Positions 1 to 13,282 of a stretch of DNA of 64,000 nucleotides are shown here, one piece after another. Source of the stretch: Sanghuangporus weigelae (taxonomy: Eukaryota; Basidiomycota; Agaricomycetes; Hymenochaetales; Hymenochaetaceae); contig CP137324.1 in assembly GCA_033182465.1 (NCBI GenBank), positions 310,001 through 374,000 of the forward strand, given 5' to 3'. How positions within the stretch are numbered: the stretch's first letter is position 1; each line of letters begins with the position of its first letter. A model generated the notes under the pieces. That model was given only the letters and a program-made list of their open reading frames with translations, was not told where the DNA came from and ran no database searches. The position numbers were made by a program, and so were the translations under genes.

Positions 1-2237
1 GAACGTGCACGTTCCCTTCGCACAATGGTACTTGAGGCCGTTCGGGTTCAAGTAGCTCTAGAAAAGTCAAATCAGAGTCCAATTCCAAGAATAAAGGGTA
101 TATTGGAGAGAAGATTGAAACTCACCTTCGTACACCCAGGCTTGGGACACTTGTACGCCTTCTCACGTGTCCTCTTTCCACTCTTATCAGGCCTCTCCGG
201 TCTGCCGGTCCTCTCAGCCCGAGGCTTCTCGACTACAGCTCCCTGGGATTTCTCCTCAACATCAGGAGCAGCGCTTTCGCCATTCACAGATGAACCTTCG
301 TCAGATGACGATGAGATAGACGAGCGCGAGGAAGAACCGAGACCGAGTAAGCTCATAGCACTCGAAGCTGCTTTGCGGGTCTTCTCCCTTCGCACTGCGC
401 CTCCGCTGCTTGAAGTTGCGCTGGCATCACCAGCGGAACTGGCAGGGCTCTCTGCCCTTCCCTTCCTTTCTCTCTCCCGCTCTTTCCTGTCCTTCTTCTC
501 CTTCTTTGCCGAGTTATCTTTCTCGACATTCGGCGAAAGTAGCGTCGGCGAAGGAATCGGGGCGCTGAACAACGAAGGCGGAAGACAGACGGGCAGAGCG
601 TCGGGGTGGCCACCGTTAATCATCAACGCGTGGCCGCGTAAGACTGATGAAGGGCGAATGGGAGCAGCGAGCGGCGATGGAGGGGTACTATCTAAGGGTG
701 TGTGGACACCGTTTACATTATCAAGTGGGTCGAAGGACATAAGGACGTCCATATCCATATCCATATCCATATCCATATCCATCTCGAGCTCTTCTCCAGA
801 GCCGGATGAGTGCTCGGATTGCTGCTGCTCGATCGATCCCGAGCTCGCTGGTGATCCCGCAGAAAGCGGGGACGCAGAGTATGGCGAGTGGGTCGTGAAC
901 GGCGAATGCGGATAAGGCGATGCGGAGTTTGCGCGGGAACCGTTGTTGAACAATTGAGTCTGTACTTGGAGCTGCGGATGTGACTGCCCGTTCATCGGGA
1001 ATCCATATGCAGATACATGCAAGGAAGGCGGAGGCGTCTCAGGCCCGACACTCGAGTTTGGCGAAGGCGCATCGCCGCTCGCCGCCGTGCCTTTAGCTCC
1101 GATATCGGTACCGTTGGTGTTGTTTGTATTCACCTGAAGAAGCGACTTCGGCTGGGGCACAGGTACATCCAAAGCGCCTTGCGGCGAAACGAACGGTGCA
1201 CCCTCCGATGCACCAAAGTGTGTCTCCTCGAAGTGCGTGACGAGCGCATGCATATCGGGGAGCGTAATCCCACAGCATGCAAAGTTGGAGCACTGTATTG
1301 GCGCGAAGGATACGAGATTAGCGTGTGCGTCCCGAGGAGATTGGGAGGGAAAATCAAGACCAAAAATAAGATAAAAAAGAATACATAATTGAATTGGAGG
1401 AGATAGAGTTACGAAATGGCGTAAGAACGCCCTCCGTTCAACCCCCAGCGATTTCCGCTGTGGAAGCAAACGGGCATCATACCAACATCAACGAGAAGAT
1501 TGAACGTCGACACCGTAGCAAATCAGAAGCCGCACTGACTATATGCGCCGCAGTCCCGATATGGAAGTGTTCTATGATCAGCAGCGCGTGGTGCCGATGT
1601 TCCAAACAGAAGACAAAGCAAATTCCGATTTTGACCACTTCCGTTCCCGGCTCCGGTGTTTCTTCGATTCAAACCCCTTCGATCCAACCCTTGTGTGCAG
1701 ATTTCCTTTGCCTCCGGGCCATGGGAACGCCCGCTCAATCTCCTAGCAACTGTCGTGCCTATCCTATCCTGACCGGCCTTCCTTCTCTGGGCAAGGCTAG
1801 GACTGCGAGCTACTGAGTAGGCATAAAGCAATGCCCATAATGCAGAATAGCACAGTACAGAAGAACAAAGAAATGAAGTGAAATGAAGGAATGGAAGGAA
1901 GCACTCACATAGTCACGCTCGAATGAGGAATAGTCTCCCCGCGGAGAACAAGACATGGACAAATGAGTCGCGGTAGAAGGCAAATATGCATTGCCCATAG
2001 GAGGCGAAGTCCCAAGATGGAGCGCGGAGGTGAGAGGCGAGCATGAAGTGAACCTAAGAGGTGCATATAATTTGAGTAATTGATTCATATGAAACGAAGC
2101 AGAGAAGAGACGCACTCGAATCCGTCTGACCAACTGGTCGCCAACTGGCCGGAAAGACTACGCGCGTGGGTAGGCTGCGGTGCGTAGCAGGTCATAGAAG
2201 GGGTTCGTCTATGCTGGATGTTCATGGGAGCGGACAT
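1..2237 (-). CDS. Sfp1-like C2H2 zinc-finger transcription factor (3' end outside window)
   Basis: Likely a nuclear regulator of the Sfp1 type. A first finger lies at about 1225-1290 on the minus strand (CSNFACCGITLPDMHALVTH). A second lies at about 1-150, where a 68-nt intron (58-125) splits YKCPKPGCTK from SYLNPNGLKYHCAKGTC. The CxxPGCxK...NPNGLKYH signature and the wide spacing between the fingers fit Sfp1 homologues. Start chosen at 2237; exon 1 is 2116-2237 and exon 2 is 1909-2053, together 89 codons ending in phase 0. The exon or exons between about 1400 and 1831 could not be resolved: the only long open frame there does not join in phase. The middle is rich in Ser, Pro and Lys/Arg and carries a Met-Asp repeat. 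In yeast, Sfp1 controls ribosome-biogenesis genes; the same role here is inferred only. Confidence 0.75.
749..783. repeat. Hexanucleotide microsatellite inside the Sfp1-like gene
   Basis: The unit CCATAT is repeated about five and a half times. Read on the minus strand it encodes alternating Met and Asp (DMDMDMDMD) just before the motif VLMSFDPLD. It sits between the two zinc fingers. Confidence 0.9.
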
Positions 2238-4743
2238 GGTGGAGGAGCAGGCGCGAACGTCTTTTGGTGGAGGTGGAGATAGTCGAAAAGGGAATTATAC
2301 AGGGCGTAGTAGTAGTTCCAAGAGGAGGAAGGATTAACAGGGCGGGTGTTGTTAGTTTACGATATAGGTTCTTCGGATTGTTTGTTTGTATGTGTGTACA
2401 GTCTTTGGCGACGGAGAAGCGAAGCGAACGAGAGCGTGAGCGTGACGGCACGGCGCGGTGATCGTCGGCGGCCTGATGGTCTGATGGGAACAGTGGGAAC
2501 ACGCCCTCAGAAATTCGAATCGCGAGACACGCGGATCTCAGAAGAACGCGAACCAACGAACGCGGATGCGTATGTACTCCGGACAACGCACGAGGTTAAC
2601 TCGAACACAGCAGTATTATTCGGCAGGCCGACAGGGCACGAGACAATGCAGTCAAGGAAGCCAGAAGCTATGCCTGCGTCTTGTGCTCGCGTCAAGTAGA
2701 CTCAAAGTTGATATCAAGGGGGAGGATCGTCGACGCCGAAGGTAATGAGCGGAAGTGAGACACCAATCCAATGGGTTCTCAGCGAAACTCTCTCGCGTCG
2801 CGTATTAGGAGCAACAGCAGCAACAGCAGCAGTAGTAGAGGTGATTATTGTGCGCTTGTGTCTAAGATACGCGTCTGCGTGGAGGGCACGAGGATACGAG
2901 GGCGTCTAGCGGAGAGACGGGTACGTGCGTGAGTGCGTCGAGGGAGATGAGGAGATGTTGAGGAGGGAGAGCCGGAGGGAGTAAGGCTGGATACGGGAAG
3001 AGTTGGGATTAAATATTTATTTGTATGTAAACTCAAATCGTGTTTCGTTTCTGATTCCATCCAGAACGGTTGTCCCTTTCATCCCCTTCCTAATCTTCTG
3101 ATCAGTCTAGTCTATATTCGGTCTGATCTTTACCTAATCCTGCTTATCCCCTCTAGCTAGTCGACGCGACGCGTAACGTCCTCATTCTCCATCCCATCCA
3201 GACAACATGTGCATACGACAAATAGTAAGAGCGGCAGAGCGATATACCCGCAAATGCATTGCCTCAAACATACAGAACCGCAAAAGCCTCCAGTCCACGA
3301 CTGCTTCCGAGATTCTCAACTCCCCGTTTCGCCTAACTTCGTAGTAGTTCTCACGGTGTCTTAGCAGGGTAGGTTAGCTTCCCTTCACACAAATTTGGTT
3401 CAAATTTCAATCGGTGGTCTCCGTCCCTTGCAATTTTCCCTCTCCAACAAAATTCTCCGTCTGCCGTACGCCGTTCTTCTTCTCCACGGCCTCAGTATTA
3501 GCGCAAATCTTTGCACATCTTCCCAGCTCCTTAAGTTGATGCTTCTAAGCTCTTCAGACTTTCGCTTTCCCTCCATTCCCCATCCTGTCCCCTTCGTCTG
3601 TACTTCTTGACTTCTCTCATTTACCCTCTCGCGTGCTCTCTCTTCTCGCTTGAGTTCTTCTCAGTGCAATTTGGGACGGAGGCTATCCCGAATGGATAGC
3701 GTCATAGCTGGGAAAGAGAGAGGTCAGGTTAGAGCCAGATCTAGACAGTTCTCACTGTTCTCGATCGTTTGTTGCGGTCCCGTCGCGCTTTGTCTGTATT
3801 CAGAATTTGAAAGATTTCTCGTCCTCTAGTTTGTTTTTACACATGCGAATAATGTGAAGATGCCACCGGCCTCCTGCCAACGTCATATCCATCATCCCGT
3901 ATTCCTCGAAAGTTCAATCTTGAATCTCGCCTTGAGCTTGACCTGCATCATCAATCAGGACCGAGGAACCAAAAATCACGAAGGATCATCATCGAGAACG
4001 ACCAAAACACCAAACAGACCAAAAAAAAAAATGTTTCCTTTCTTCGACACGTACATACGATCATTGCGGATCAACAAAATAAATGGCCCATCAACAGCCC
4101 ATCATTTCCATCAGATTTCTCATCAACTCCCTTCATTTTTCTAAATATCCTAAATGGGTATAAGTCAGGTCTTGATCCCCTCCTTCATTTGAAAAAAGTG
4201 TTTCAGGTCGGGATGATTTTTGATTTGATTGAAAGTGTTATTTTGGTAAGTTCAAAGGAACTGCAGATAGTCCGGGGCTATGGAATAATGTTCCATTTAG
4301 AAGGATTGGTGACGTGATTGGTTGTGAGGGGTGAATGTGAATGCGAAGTGTCAAAAACTTGTTGGCAGTTTATGGCTGCTCAAGAGAGTTTGGTGGAGAC
4401 TGTCGAGACTCGTTTGGCTTTTGGCCTGCCCGATGACGATGGGCGGAGGTAATTCTAATTCTATACAGGCACGGTCGACGAATTGAACGATTGTGGAAAG
4501 CGTCACGATGAAAGATTTTTTGATGGTTTCGTCATTAGGGCTCGGAGAAAGGTCTGCTACAATCATGCGGTCAGCATTCGTTACTGAAGCACCTCGATTG
4601 AAACATTTCTACATCATACAGCACGGATATTCAAGAAAATTCCTCACTCCTAGATCTACCCGACGTTTACCTTCTCCTATCTGCTTTCATCTAAACAAAC
4701 CAAAGTTATTCATAGCTTTTCCTTCTTCGTTGACTCTAGAAGT
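2238..4743. other. Intergenic region, no supported gene
   Basis: About 2.5 kb between the start of the Sfp1-like gene and the 3' end of the aminotransferase gene. It contains pyrimidine-rich stretches, a short CAG/CAA-rich run near 2810-2840 and an A10 tract near 4021. The short open frames (for example 2845-3060 minus and 3854-4144 plus) have no recognisable domain and no consistent splice partners. The right part may hold the long 5' leader of the Sfp1-like gene, which is common for fungal regulators. Confidence 0.6.
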
Positions 4744-6763
4744 TCACGCCTCTCCTCGAGCTTTCAAGACAACCTCTCTCAGCCTCCTCAAAGCTTCCTC
4801 GATATCATTCGGATCTACGAGGCTGAACGAGGCGCGGACGTAAGCTGTCTTGCCACCTGTAGGCAGGAATGACGTCCCTGGAAGAGCGAGAACGCCGTTC
4901 TCGAACGCCTTGGATTGAATGAGCTCTTCCGAATCCTCTTCGATGGTTTGGCCGGATGGGTTGTTTAAGAGAAGTTTGAACCTAGAAATACGGATTGCGG
5001 TACGTTAGAAGCGTCGCTTTATCTGGAAGGGTGAGTAGTGTGACGAGAGTAAGGGTTACAAACCAGAAGAACATCCCGGCCTCAGGAGCACTCCACTCTG
5101 CGAGACCGCCTAGCTGACGATGCATAGCTTCTTCAAAGATATCGCGTCGTTGACGGTAGAACTCCGAAACCATCTCGGTATGCTTCACGAATCCTTCGTA
5201 TCCATAGGACTCGAGAACAGTGTGCGTTATCACTTGCGTGAGCGAAGATACCTGGAGGTTCGCTGAAGCAGTCTGATGAACGAGTATTAGAAAAGCACAT
5301 CAGGTCTTTTCTTCAGCCACTTGTCTGAAATTACAATGGGACACACATGCAAGTCCATAGCGTCCAAGATTGGCTTCGGTCCTGAAGCAAAGCCGATTCG
5401 CATTCCAGCGGAAACGATCTTGGAGAGACTGTCGAAGCGAAGGACCCGCCCTACCTCTCCAAGCTCTTCCTCGAGCGCGAAGTATGAAGGCGGTCGTAAA
5501 GCTTTCCCGTAATACAAGAAATAGTAGGGATCATCTTATCATTCAAAAGGCGCAAGTGTAAGTAGAAACGACAAAGGCAAGGAATAGGAGACCTGAACCA
5601 ACCTTCTAAGATGAGGAAGTTGTATTTCTGCGCCAGTGCAAGTACCTCGCGCCGTCTTTCCGTCGACGTTGTTAACCCTGTCGGGTTTCCTCCGTACTGA
5701 ATCCGAGAATCTCAGTAAATGACCAGACAGAGGAGAATATGGACGCCTACTGGAACAGTATACAGAAACTTCGGGAACGGCTTTAAAGCAGGCCAGTTTT
5801 CTAATATATGTTTCAAGGACGATGACTTGATTCCACTTGAATCTGTGTCAACAGCTGCACGATCCAAGTGATCAGCCAAAGTCTATGAGTTAAAATTGGA
5901 ACAGAAAAGCGTACGAATGATCTGTGCCCGTAAAGATTCGAGTATGGGAAGTACACCTCTGATTGGACAAGTACAATCGGTGAGCGGCTCGGTACGATTG
6001 TGTGGCTGAATACGAACGAATAAACGGGTGATTCCGCTAGCACGTAGTCTCCCGGGTTTACGAGAGAGTGGAAAGACTAGGAGAAGCACGTCAACAGGAA
6101 CAAGCATGGAGAACAGAATGAATATGTACCTTGTATAATAAATCCTGGGAGCCAGACCCAACAGACACTTGCCAGCCTTCACCCTTCGTCCGTCCATGTG
6201 TACGCGTCTGCAAGCCCTCCCACCACGCGACTAACGGTTCATATCCTGTCGTCGAGCCATATTGTAGTCCAGCGGCCATTCTAGATCCGGAGATATCCAA
6301 GGTCTTTTCCATCGGGCTGGATGTACCATCCTCTGGCGGTGCGCGGACGGTAATCTGCATGCTTGAGATAGGGAACGTTTCGGGGTTTGGCTTGCCCGCG
6401 AGTAGAGAGATTACACCGGGTACTTTCTCGAGAGGGAAGAGGCCCCGAACTGGTGGACAAACACATAATGTTGGCGAGCCTGTGTACAAGCAACGAGCAT
6501 GGAACGGTACGAACTTGAGTTCGGCTTGCGAGCTCTTGATTCGGCAGAGATAAAAGACGCGTAGAAGCTCGGAGGAAGAGCCTTCACGTTGGTTTGCTTC
6601 ACAGGAGCTGGAGTCGCTACGAGCTCAACAGGGATGCCATCTGAATGCGATACCTGTTGTCTGTAAGGACCATATGCATTTTCGGAGACTGAGAGAGACG
6701 TTTGCTTACCTTCGTTGACCCGTTCACGGGAAGAGCAGACCCATTCGCGTTTTTTATCGTCAT
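4744..6763 (-). CDS. Aro8/kynurenine-type PLP aminotransferase
   Basis: A fold-type I PLP enzyme of the Aro8 / alpha-aminoadipate-kynurenine aminotransferase group, probably transaminating aromatic amino acids, kynurenine or 2-aminoadipate. Start at 6763 (MTIKNANGSALPVN); exon 1 is 6710-6763 and exon 2 begins at 6653. Recognisable blocks in order are IRGLFPLEKVPGVISLLAGK with PNPETFP, the cofactor-loop region VGSGSQDLLYK, LAESPVYS, the QYGGNPTG turn, DDPYYFLYYGK, the PLP-lysine motif SLSKIVSAGMRIGF, and the C-terminal AYVRASFSLVDPNDIEEA. The gene is cut by many short introns. The length of about 500 codons fits fungal homologues. It was probably divergent from ORC1 before the retroelement landed between them. 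No disabling change was seen, though not every splice junction was placed. Confidence 0.85.
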
Positions 6764-7382
6764 CCTGGTCCCAGTTGATCACTAGAGGACGTTCTGAACG
6801 CGTCTTAAGCTGGCTGTTCAGATTTTATAGCACATGCACGCAGGACGCACGAAAAAATGACTTGAATACGAATAAAGCATTCGGAAATATCGGTCTGGGA
6901 AAAAAGTTTTGATCCGCTCCGTTCGTATCACTTTGAATGACGTAATAAATGATCCGGTTCAAGGCATAAAATCCATCTGAGGCCTTCGTTAGGTTGACTA
7001 GCTAGAGCTAGAAAATAAATCATGAACGCACAAATAGTGTGATATGCTATGCAATGGGAAGAAGCATATCGTTATTTTCTGCCGACGATATCAAGTCAAG
7101 TACTACTGCGCCAGGATGAATACTTTCAATATGAATATGCATTTGGCCTGTAGGAGCTTCAGTCAAGGATAACGATATCGAAAGTGCGTGATGTCTGTTC
7201 TGTAGAGATGTATTTGTTCACTGTCACTGTGAAGCTGTAGATAGTGCAGTGACTATGATAATGCTCGGACTTGATTATCGAGCATTAAATAGGCAAGAGT
7301 TGTGAAATGATTATTAAGTCTGAGATATTTTGCTAGGAATAACGAAAATACATCACTCTGGAGAAACAAATTCAGCACATAT
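6764..7382. other. Upstream region of the aminotransferase gene
   Basis: No gene seen. It is AT-rich compared with the genes and contains a small inverted repeat (AATGCTCG ... CGAGCATT) at about 7259-7287. The last five bases (7378-7382, CATAT) are the left copy of the retroelement target duplication. Confidence 0.6.
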
Positions 7383-7536
7383 TTTTAAGATGTTGAGCTC
7401 ACGGTGCCTTCAGTATGAGGGCATACGTACGGTAACGAGAGAACATTCGTTCTTATTATACACTGACCTTCCAGAGGTCTTATATACTACTGATACAGCA
7501 CGTGCTAATGTTACATAATACGATTATATTCTAATA
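7383..7536 (-). repeat. 3' LTR of the copia element
   Basis: 154 bp and almost identical to the other LTR. In element orientation it begins TATTAG and ends CTTAAAA. It is preceded by the polypurine tract and followed by the CATAT target duplication. Confidence 0.92.
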
Positions 7537-10500
7537 CTCCCCTTCAATCTAATAATTTCTGAATGATTAGATTGTTTAATTGTCGACAAGTCCAATTAAC
7601 GAATTTAAGTGATTGAACTGTTTAGTGTTAAGCGCTTTTGTTAACGTGTCTGCACGTTGATTTGTAGTTGGTACGTAATTTACTCTAATTGAATGATTTT
7701 CGATATAACAATGTACGAAGGCTCTTCGCCTGTCTAAGTGTTTTGTTCTAATAATATGTGAAAATTCATCAATTTGAACATCTCTTATAGCCGCTTCGTT
7801 ATCCGAATAAATTGTGATTAATCTATCACTTTCTTTTATATTTAACTCTTCGATAAAGTGTTTAATCCAAATAGCTTCTTTGGTAGCATGTTGTAATGCT
7901 TGAATTTCTGCTTCATATACTGATGCAGGTACTAAATCTTGTCTTTTTGATGACCACGAAAATGATGAATTTCTTATGGTAAATATATATCCATTAATAG
8001 CTTTATAACCTTCTGTTACCGCACCGTCTGAGTCGCAATAACCATCTATTATTAGTGGATATTTGCCTCCAAGTTTTAACCATTTGTTTTTGGTTGTGTT
8101 TAAATATGATAAAGCATATCTCGCGACATTAACATGTGTTTCATCAGGATTATGTAAATGTCTTGCTAATTGTCCTGCAACATAAGCTACATCGGGCCTA
8201 GTTGCATCCGCAGCGTATCGGAGTGATCCGACTAAACTCATAAATAACGATTTAGTTTCTTGTGAACTCGTATTGTTGCTTGATTTTAATCTGCTTCCTG
8301 GCGCCATTGGAGTTTGGCGTAGTCTTTCAGTTTCAATATTAAATCTAAGTGTTATGTCTTCGATATATTTCTTTTATCTTAATAATATTGTTCGATCGTG
8401 ACGGTTTCTTTTCATTTCGATTCCTAATAATCAATGGATTTCACCATTGTCTGTTAGATTAACGAATTTTCGTATCTTCGTAACTAAGTCATTCTTTATA
8501 TTAATATTTTGGCTTATTATAGTTATATCATCCACATGCATGAATGTTATTAAGTTCGGTTTGAATATCGATTTATCATAGAATACGGCATAATCTTCAG
8601 CAGATCTCGTTAATCCTGCTGCGTTAAGTATATCATTTATTTTCTTATACCATCTTCTTCCTGATTGTTTTAATCCGTATAATGCCTTTTTTAATCTTAA
8701 CGCTTGGCCTGGTTTAATGTCTTTACAAAAATTTCCTGGTGGTGGACGCATGTAGATGACTTCATCTTCATTTAATTCTCCGTATAAATAAGCGGATTTT
8801 ACATCAATTTGATGTATTTCGTAATCGTTTGCCGCTGCCCAATGTAATAATAACCTAGCTGTTGATAGTTTCGCGACGGGTGCGAAAGTGTCTTGCGAAT
8901 AATAGTCTATTCCATCAATTTGACTAAAACCTTGGGCTACTAATCGTGCTTTATATTTTTCGATTGTGGAATCTGCTTTGTATTTTATGTTATAGACAAA
9001 TCTGCATCCCACTATGTTTGTATTCGGTGGTGGGTATTCATATATCCATGTGTTATGTTCTACTAATGAGTCTATTTCATTTTTCATGGCTTGTCGCCAT
9101 TTGTCATGATCAGGTCTTCTTAATGCGTCTAAGTATGTTATTGGTATTTTCATACTTTTATTTATTTCATTATTAAATTCTGTTAAGAATATAGAAATGT
9201 CTTCTTGTTTTTCGATCGCTAGACCTGCTTCTCTTTTCTTACGAGATGGTTCACGATGTCTTTGTAATCTTTCTTTTAATGATGTTTGATTGTCAATATC
9301 ATTATTATTATCAGGTTGCATTGTTATCTCCCCTTGAGTTCGAGTTTCGTTAGAAATGATGAACTCGACATTTCTTTCTGTTGATACTTTAGAATCGTGA
9401 TAGATATATATGCCGTCTTTGGTGTTTGAGTCATAACCGACGAATTTCCCAATTGCACCTTTGTTTTGTAATTTATTTGTATTTTCTTTTCTATATATAA
9501 CTTCGTGACCAAATTCTTGAAGACCATTTAATATATAATTTGCATTAAAACGTTTTTTAAACGGTGTTTCAAAGTTTATAGCACTTTTTGGTGATCTATT
9601 AGTAATAAATAGTGCGTGTTGTGCAGCATAATACCATAATCGTTGTGGTAAATTTTTTGCTGTTAACATAGATCTAACGTGATTAAAGATAGTTTGATGC
9701 ATTCTCTCGGCAACTCCGTTTTGTTGTGGTGTGTCATGAACAGTTAATTTTCTGATAGTTCCTTGTGAATCAAGGTAATCGGTAAAGTCTTTAGATAAAA
9801 ATACGGCATCGTTGTCTGATTGAAGAATTTTAATTATTGTACCATTTTGTAATTTTAATCGAGTTGTATATTTAATGTATTCCGTGTATGCATCACTTTT
9901 GTGTTTTAACGGTAGCATTTCGGACCACCTGGTTGAATCATCAACTAATGTAAGTAAATATGATATCGAATTTAGCGCTAATGTTGGTGCCGGTCCCCAA
10001 ATATCCATATGTATTAAATCACCAAAGTTATTTGCTAACGGTGATTTTCTTTGATGTGGAATTATTGTTCGCGATATATTTGCTCTAGTACAATCGACAC
10101 AATTTTTATTTGTATTGTCGTCTATAATTTTTTCAGTTATTATTTCTGGGTGGTCTTTAATCATTTTTCGTATATAACCGTAGCTAATATGACCTAATTT
10201 CTTATGTAATTCATCGATTGTTAATGACGCTATAATGTTTGGTTTCATTTCTGGATCATTATACGTATGTACTTTGTATAATTTTTTATATGATCGTTGG
10301 ATAGTTCCGAGATGTCTATTATTTTTCATTACGGTGCAAATGTCTTGTTCGGTAATAAATTTGAATCCTTGATCACACATTTCAGCTAATGATATTAGCG
10401 TGCATTTAAATTTTGGCGAATAATAAATATTTGATAGTTTTATTATAGTGCAATTTTCGGGTGTTACAAAATTGTTATTCACTTTAAATAATAAAATTTT

Positions 10501-13128
10501 CATGTCGCCTTTTTGAGAAACGGTGATGGCGGTGTCGTCGGCGGTTCGCACTATAATTGGTTCGCAATTAGTAATGTTCGTTAAAATTTTTTGATAAGGA
10601 GTAACATGAATGCTAGCTCCAGAATCTAATAATGCCATTGTATGACTTACTGATTGAACGTATTCCATAGGCACGTCATCAGGTATTGCTCTTTCGATAA
10701 TATTGATTTCTTTTTCGCGTCTCTTTCCTTTGCGTTTAGACATTATTGCTGCGTATTCATCCATTTGTTCCTTCGTTGGGGAATTAAGGTGCATTGGATG
10801 ATAACCGTGTTCTTCAATAAAGTCTTGATTCGCAAGTTCGTTCGCGAAAGGCGAGATCGGTGCGTCGTGATCAATAAGGTCGAAAAGGGATTTTCCTTCG
10901 AGAAGGACGCCATCATCGTTGGGGTCCTGTTGCATTGTCATTTGTTCCCAAAAATCATCGACAAAATTTGTGCCGGATGATGATTCGGCTGCGAGTTGGG
11001 TAGCGATCGTCTGTTGACGTTTCACGGGTCGTTCGAAAGGGTTCGTTGTGTTCGTCCATTCTCGGGTTCGTTTTAATTTCGGATTCTCGTCATCCGAAAG
11101 ATCGAGAGTCGTCGGTGACGGTGTATTGACTGTGAAGTTGGATTCTGACGGGAGAACGGGTGTCTTTGAGCGCATACTGGCCATGTTGACTTCTTCGATA
11201 CGAGTAGTGTTAGATGGTGGTAGCGCGTAAGAAGGGATTATTGCCTGAGCGGCCGCATTCGGATTTGTATAATTCGTCGACGCTTGCGTAATCAAAGAAG
11301 CAGTCGCAGTAGAATTAGGACGAGATTGACGTATCTTCAATGTTTGGGGTGTCGGCGGAGCACGGCAGTCTTTCGACATGTGTCCGAACTTTTTGCAATT
11401 GAAGCATTGCGGTGCTCCTGTGACTGCATGCGTGTGAGGCGTAAAATGTTTGTAGGTAAAGTTTGATCGGCCTCTACCACATCCTCAAAAATAGTTTCGG
11501 TTATCCCAAGGACCTTTCCAGAATTGCGTAGTAGATCCGGGATAATTTGGGTTCGCATGCTGCGGGTAACTCGTGTTTCTATTCATTCCTCGGTTAAAAT
11601 GTGACCGATAAGAAAAGATTCGTCCTCGTGATGATGTTGCTCTCCCCCGAAAGGTACTTGGGGTGGCTGACGGTTGCTTCTGCGCCTGGTAATTTGCAAA
11701 AGCCGCACGCAGTTCGGTGATTAAGCCGTCAGGGGTTACGGTTCTGCGTGGTTGATTGGCGGTTAGAGTTGAATTATAAAAATCGATCCTCGCTTGTAAT
11801 TGTTGGAACACGTAGCCGTACTGCGGTGGCGTAGAAGTTTGTATCGCAGATAAGTACGTATCGTCTGTCGGCTTCTTATTGTGTTGTGTGAGTAAACCAT
11901 AGATGTTTTGTAACTTATCTAAGGTTTTATCAAATTCGGAAACGTGTCCGCGTATATTGAAAAGCTTCGAGACTTCGACTGCGGAAGTAACCGTGGTTCG
12001 AATGTCGAACCTCGTTTTCAGGTGGTTTATAAATAGTATAACGCGATTGATACCGATCATGTTCGAAAGAATTGAGTCAGGTACTTTCGATTGGAACACG
12101 GAGATGAGTTGGTTGTTCGTGGTCTGGCCATCGGTGTCATTAGCAGGCGGGCTCGAAACGAGATGATCTTCGAGTCCTAATGCGAGCATGGTTGCCTCGA
12201 CGCGAATAAGCCACATTTTGAAATTCGATCCGTTGTGCTGAAGTTTCTCGACGCCATCAAAGGCCTTAAACAGGTCCCTGAGGTCTAAGCCAGCGATGTG
12301 AAAAACTCGAGTAGCCATTGATGAAGATGATGAGCTAGATGGACTTGAAGGGCTTGGAGGTGGTGTATGTGGACTTTGGGATGAAGTTCGAGGTGCACTT
12401 ATATGCGTTGGGTGTGAACTAGCTCTAGTTTGCTCACTATTATTTGAATTGTTATCATTTTCATTTTCTTCATCTTCTTGTTCCGTTCGGGGTTCCCGAG
12501 TTTGCGTTGATTCCGTGTCCTGAGGTATTATCTCCATTTCTTGTGGCGAATTTGTTAATGTAGTACCCGAAGGTCCGCTCACAGATTGTCTAGGTAATTC
12601 TTGTCTTATTACTTCGCGATAAGTTTCTTCGTCGTCTGAATGTGGTACATGTTCATAAAGATACCTGTTTCTTAATTCTGTAACGGCAATTGTATTCATT
12701 TTTATATTTCTCACGATACGTAATGGCCGTTGTTCATAGAAACGCGGAGGAGCATAATGGTAAAATTTCGAGCATGACATTGAGTATTCTATTCGTCGTC
12801 TCTGTGTGCTATACCTCGTTGTAACCTGTGTCGCCGCATCTCTCTTTCCTTCCACCTGTGTCCAGTCTGGTCGGTTGTGAGGATATTGAGCAGCTGGACT
12901 TTTGCCAATCGTTCGGTATGTAGGACGCGCGGGTCGAGTTTGAATTTCGTCCATGTTGTTACAATTTCGACGCGCGTTGGACTATGTTTGATAACGTCGG
13001 TGTCGAAGATATTGTAGTCGTATTTCCAAAAATCGACAAACTTGTATGTTCTGGTGTATACGTGCGTCGTGTCGACGAACGTCAAATCCGAATATCTTTT
13101 GTTCGCAGGGTTATCAAGGCTCATAACC

Positions 13129-13282
13129 TTTTAAGATGTTGAGCTCACGGTGCCTTCAGTATGAGGGCATACGTACGGTAACGAGAGAACGTTCGTTCTT
13201 ATTATACACTGACCTTCCAGAGGTCTTAAATACTACTGATACAGCACGTGCTAATGTTACATAATACGATTATATTCTAATA
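13129..13282 (-). repeat. 5' LTR of the copia element
   Basis: 154 bp, two differences from its partner. It is followed inward by the primer-binding site and flanked outward by CATAT at 13283-13287. Its outer edge is about 145 bp from the ORC1 start codon. Confidence 0.92.

Larger units (their letters stand above)
7383..13282 (-). mobile_element. Ty1/copia LTR retrotransposon, nearly whole
   Basis: A 5.9-kb element read on the minus strand. It has 154-bp LTRs at both ends and the 5-bp target duplication CATAT (7378-7382 and 13283-13287). Just inside the 5' LTR is a primer-binding site (GGTTATGAGCC), and just before the 3' LTR a purine tract (GAAGGGGAG). The gag-like part with a CCHC knuckle occupies roughly 11.3-13.0 kb. 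The pol part occupies roughly 7.6-11.4 kb, ordered protease, integrase, reverse transcriptase (RVT_2 type, with YMHVDD-like core FMHVDDITI) and RNase H. That order defines copia rather than gypsy. The frame has about two breaks, so it is probably not autonomous as it stands, but some of this could be family-typical frameshifting. The LTRs differ at two of 154 positions, so the insertion is fairly recent. Base composition is more AT-rich than the host genes. Confidence 0.95.

Noticed and set aside
25-915. Long plus-strand open frame of 296 codons
   Set aside because: It is antisense to the Sfp1-like coding exon. It has Ser/Leu-rich shadow composition and no domain.
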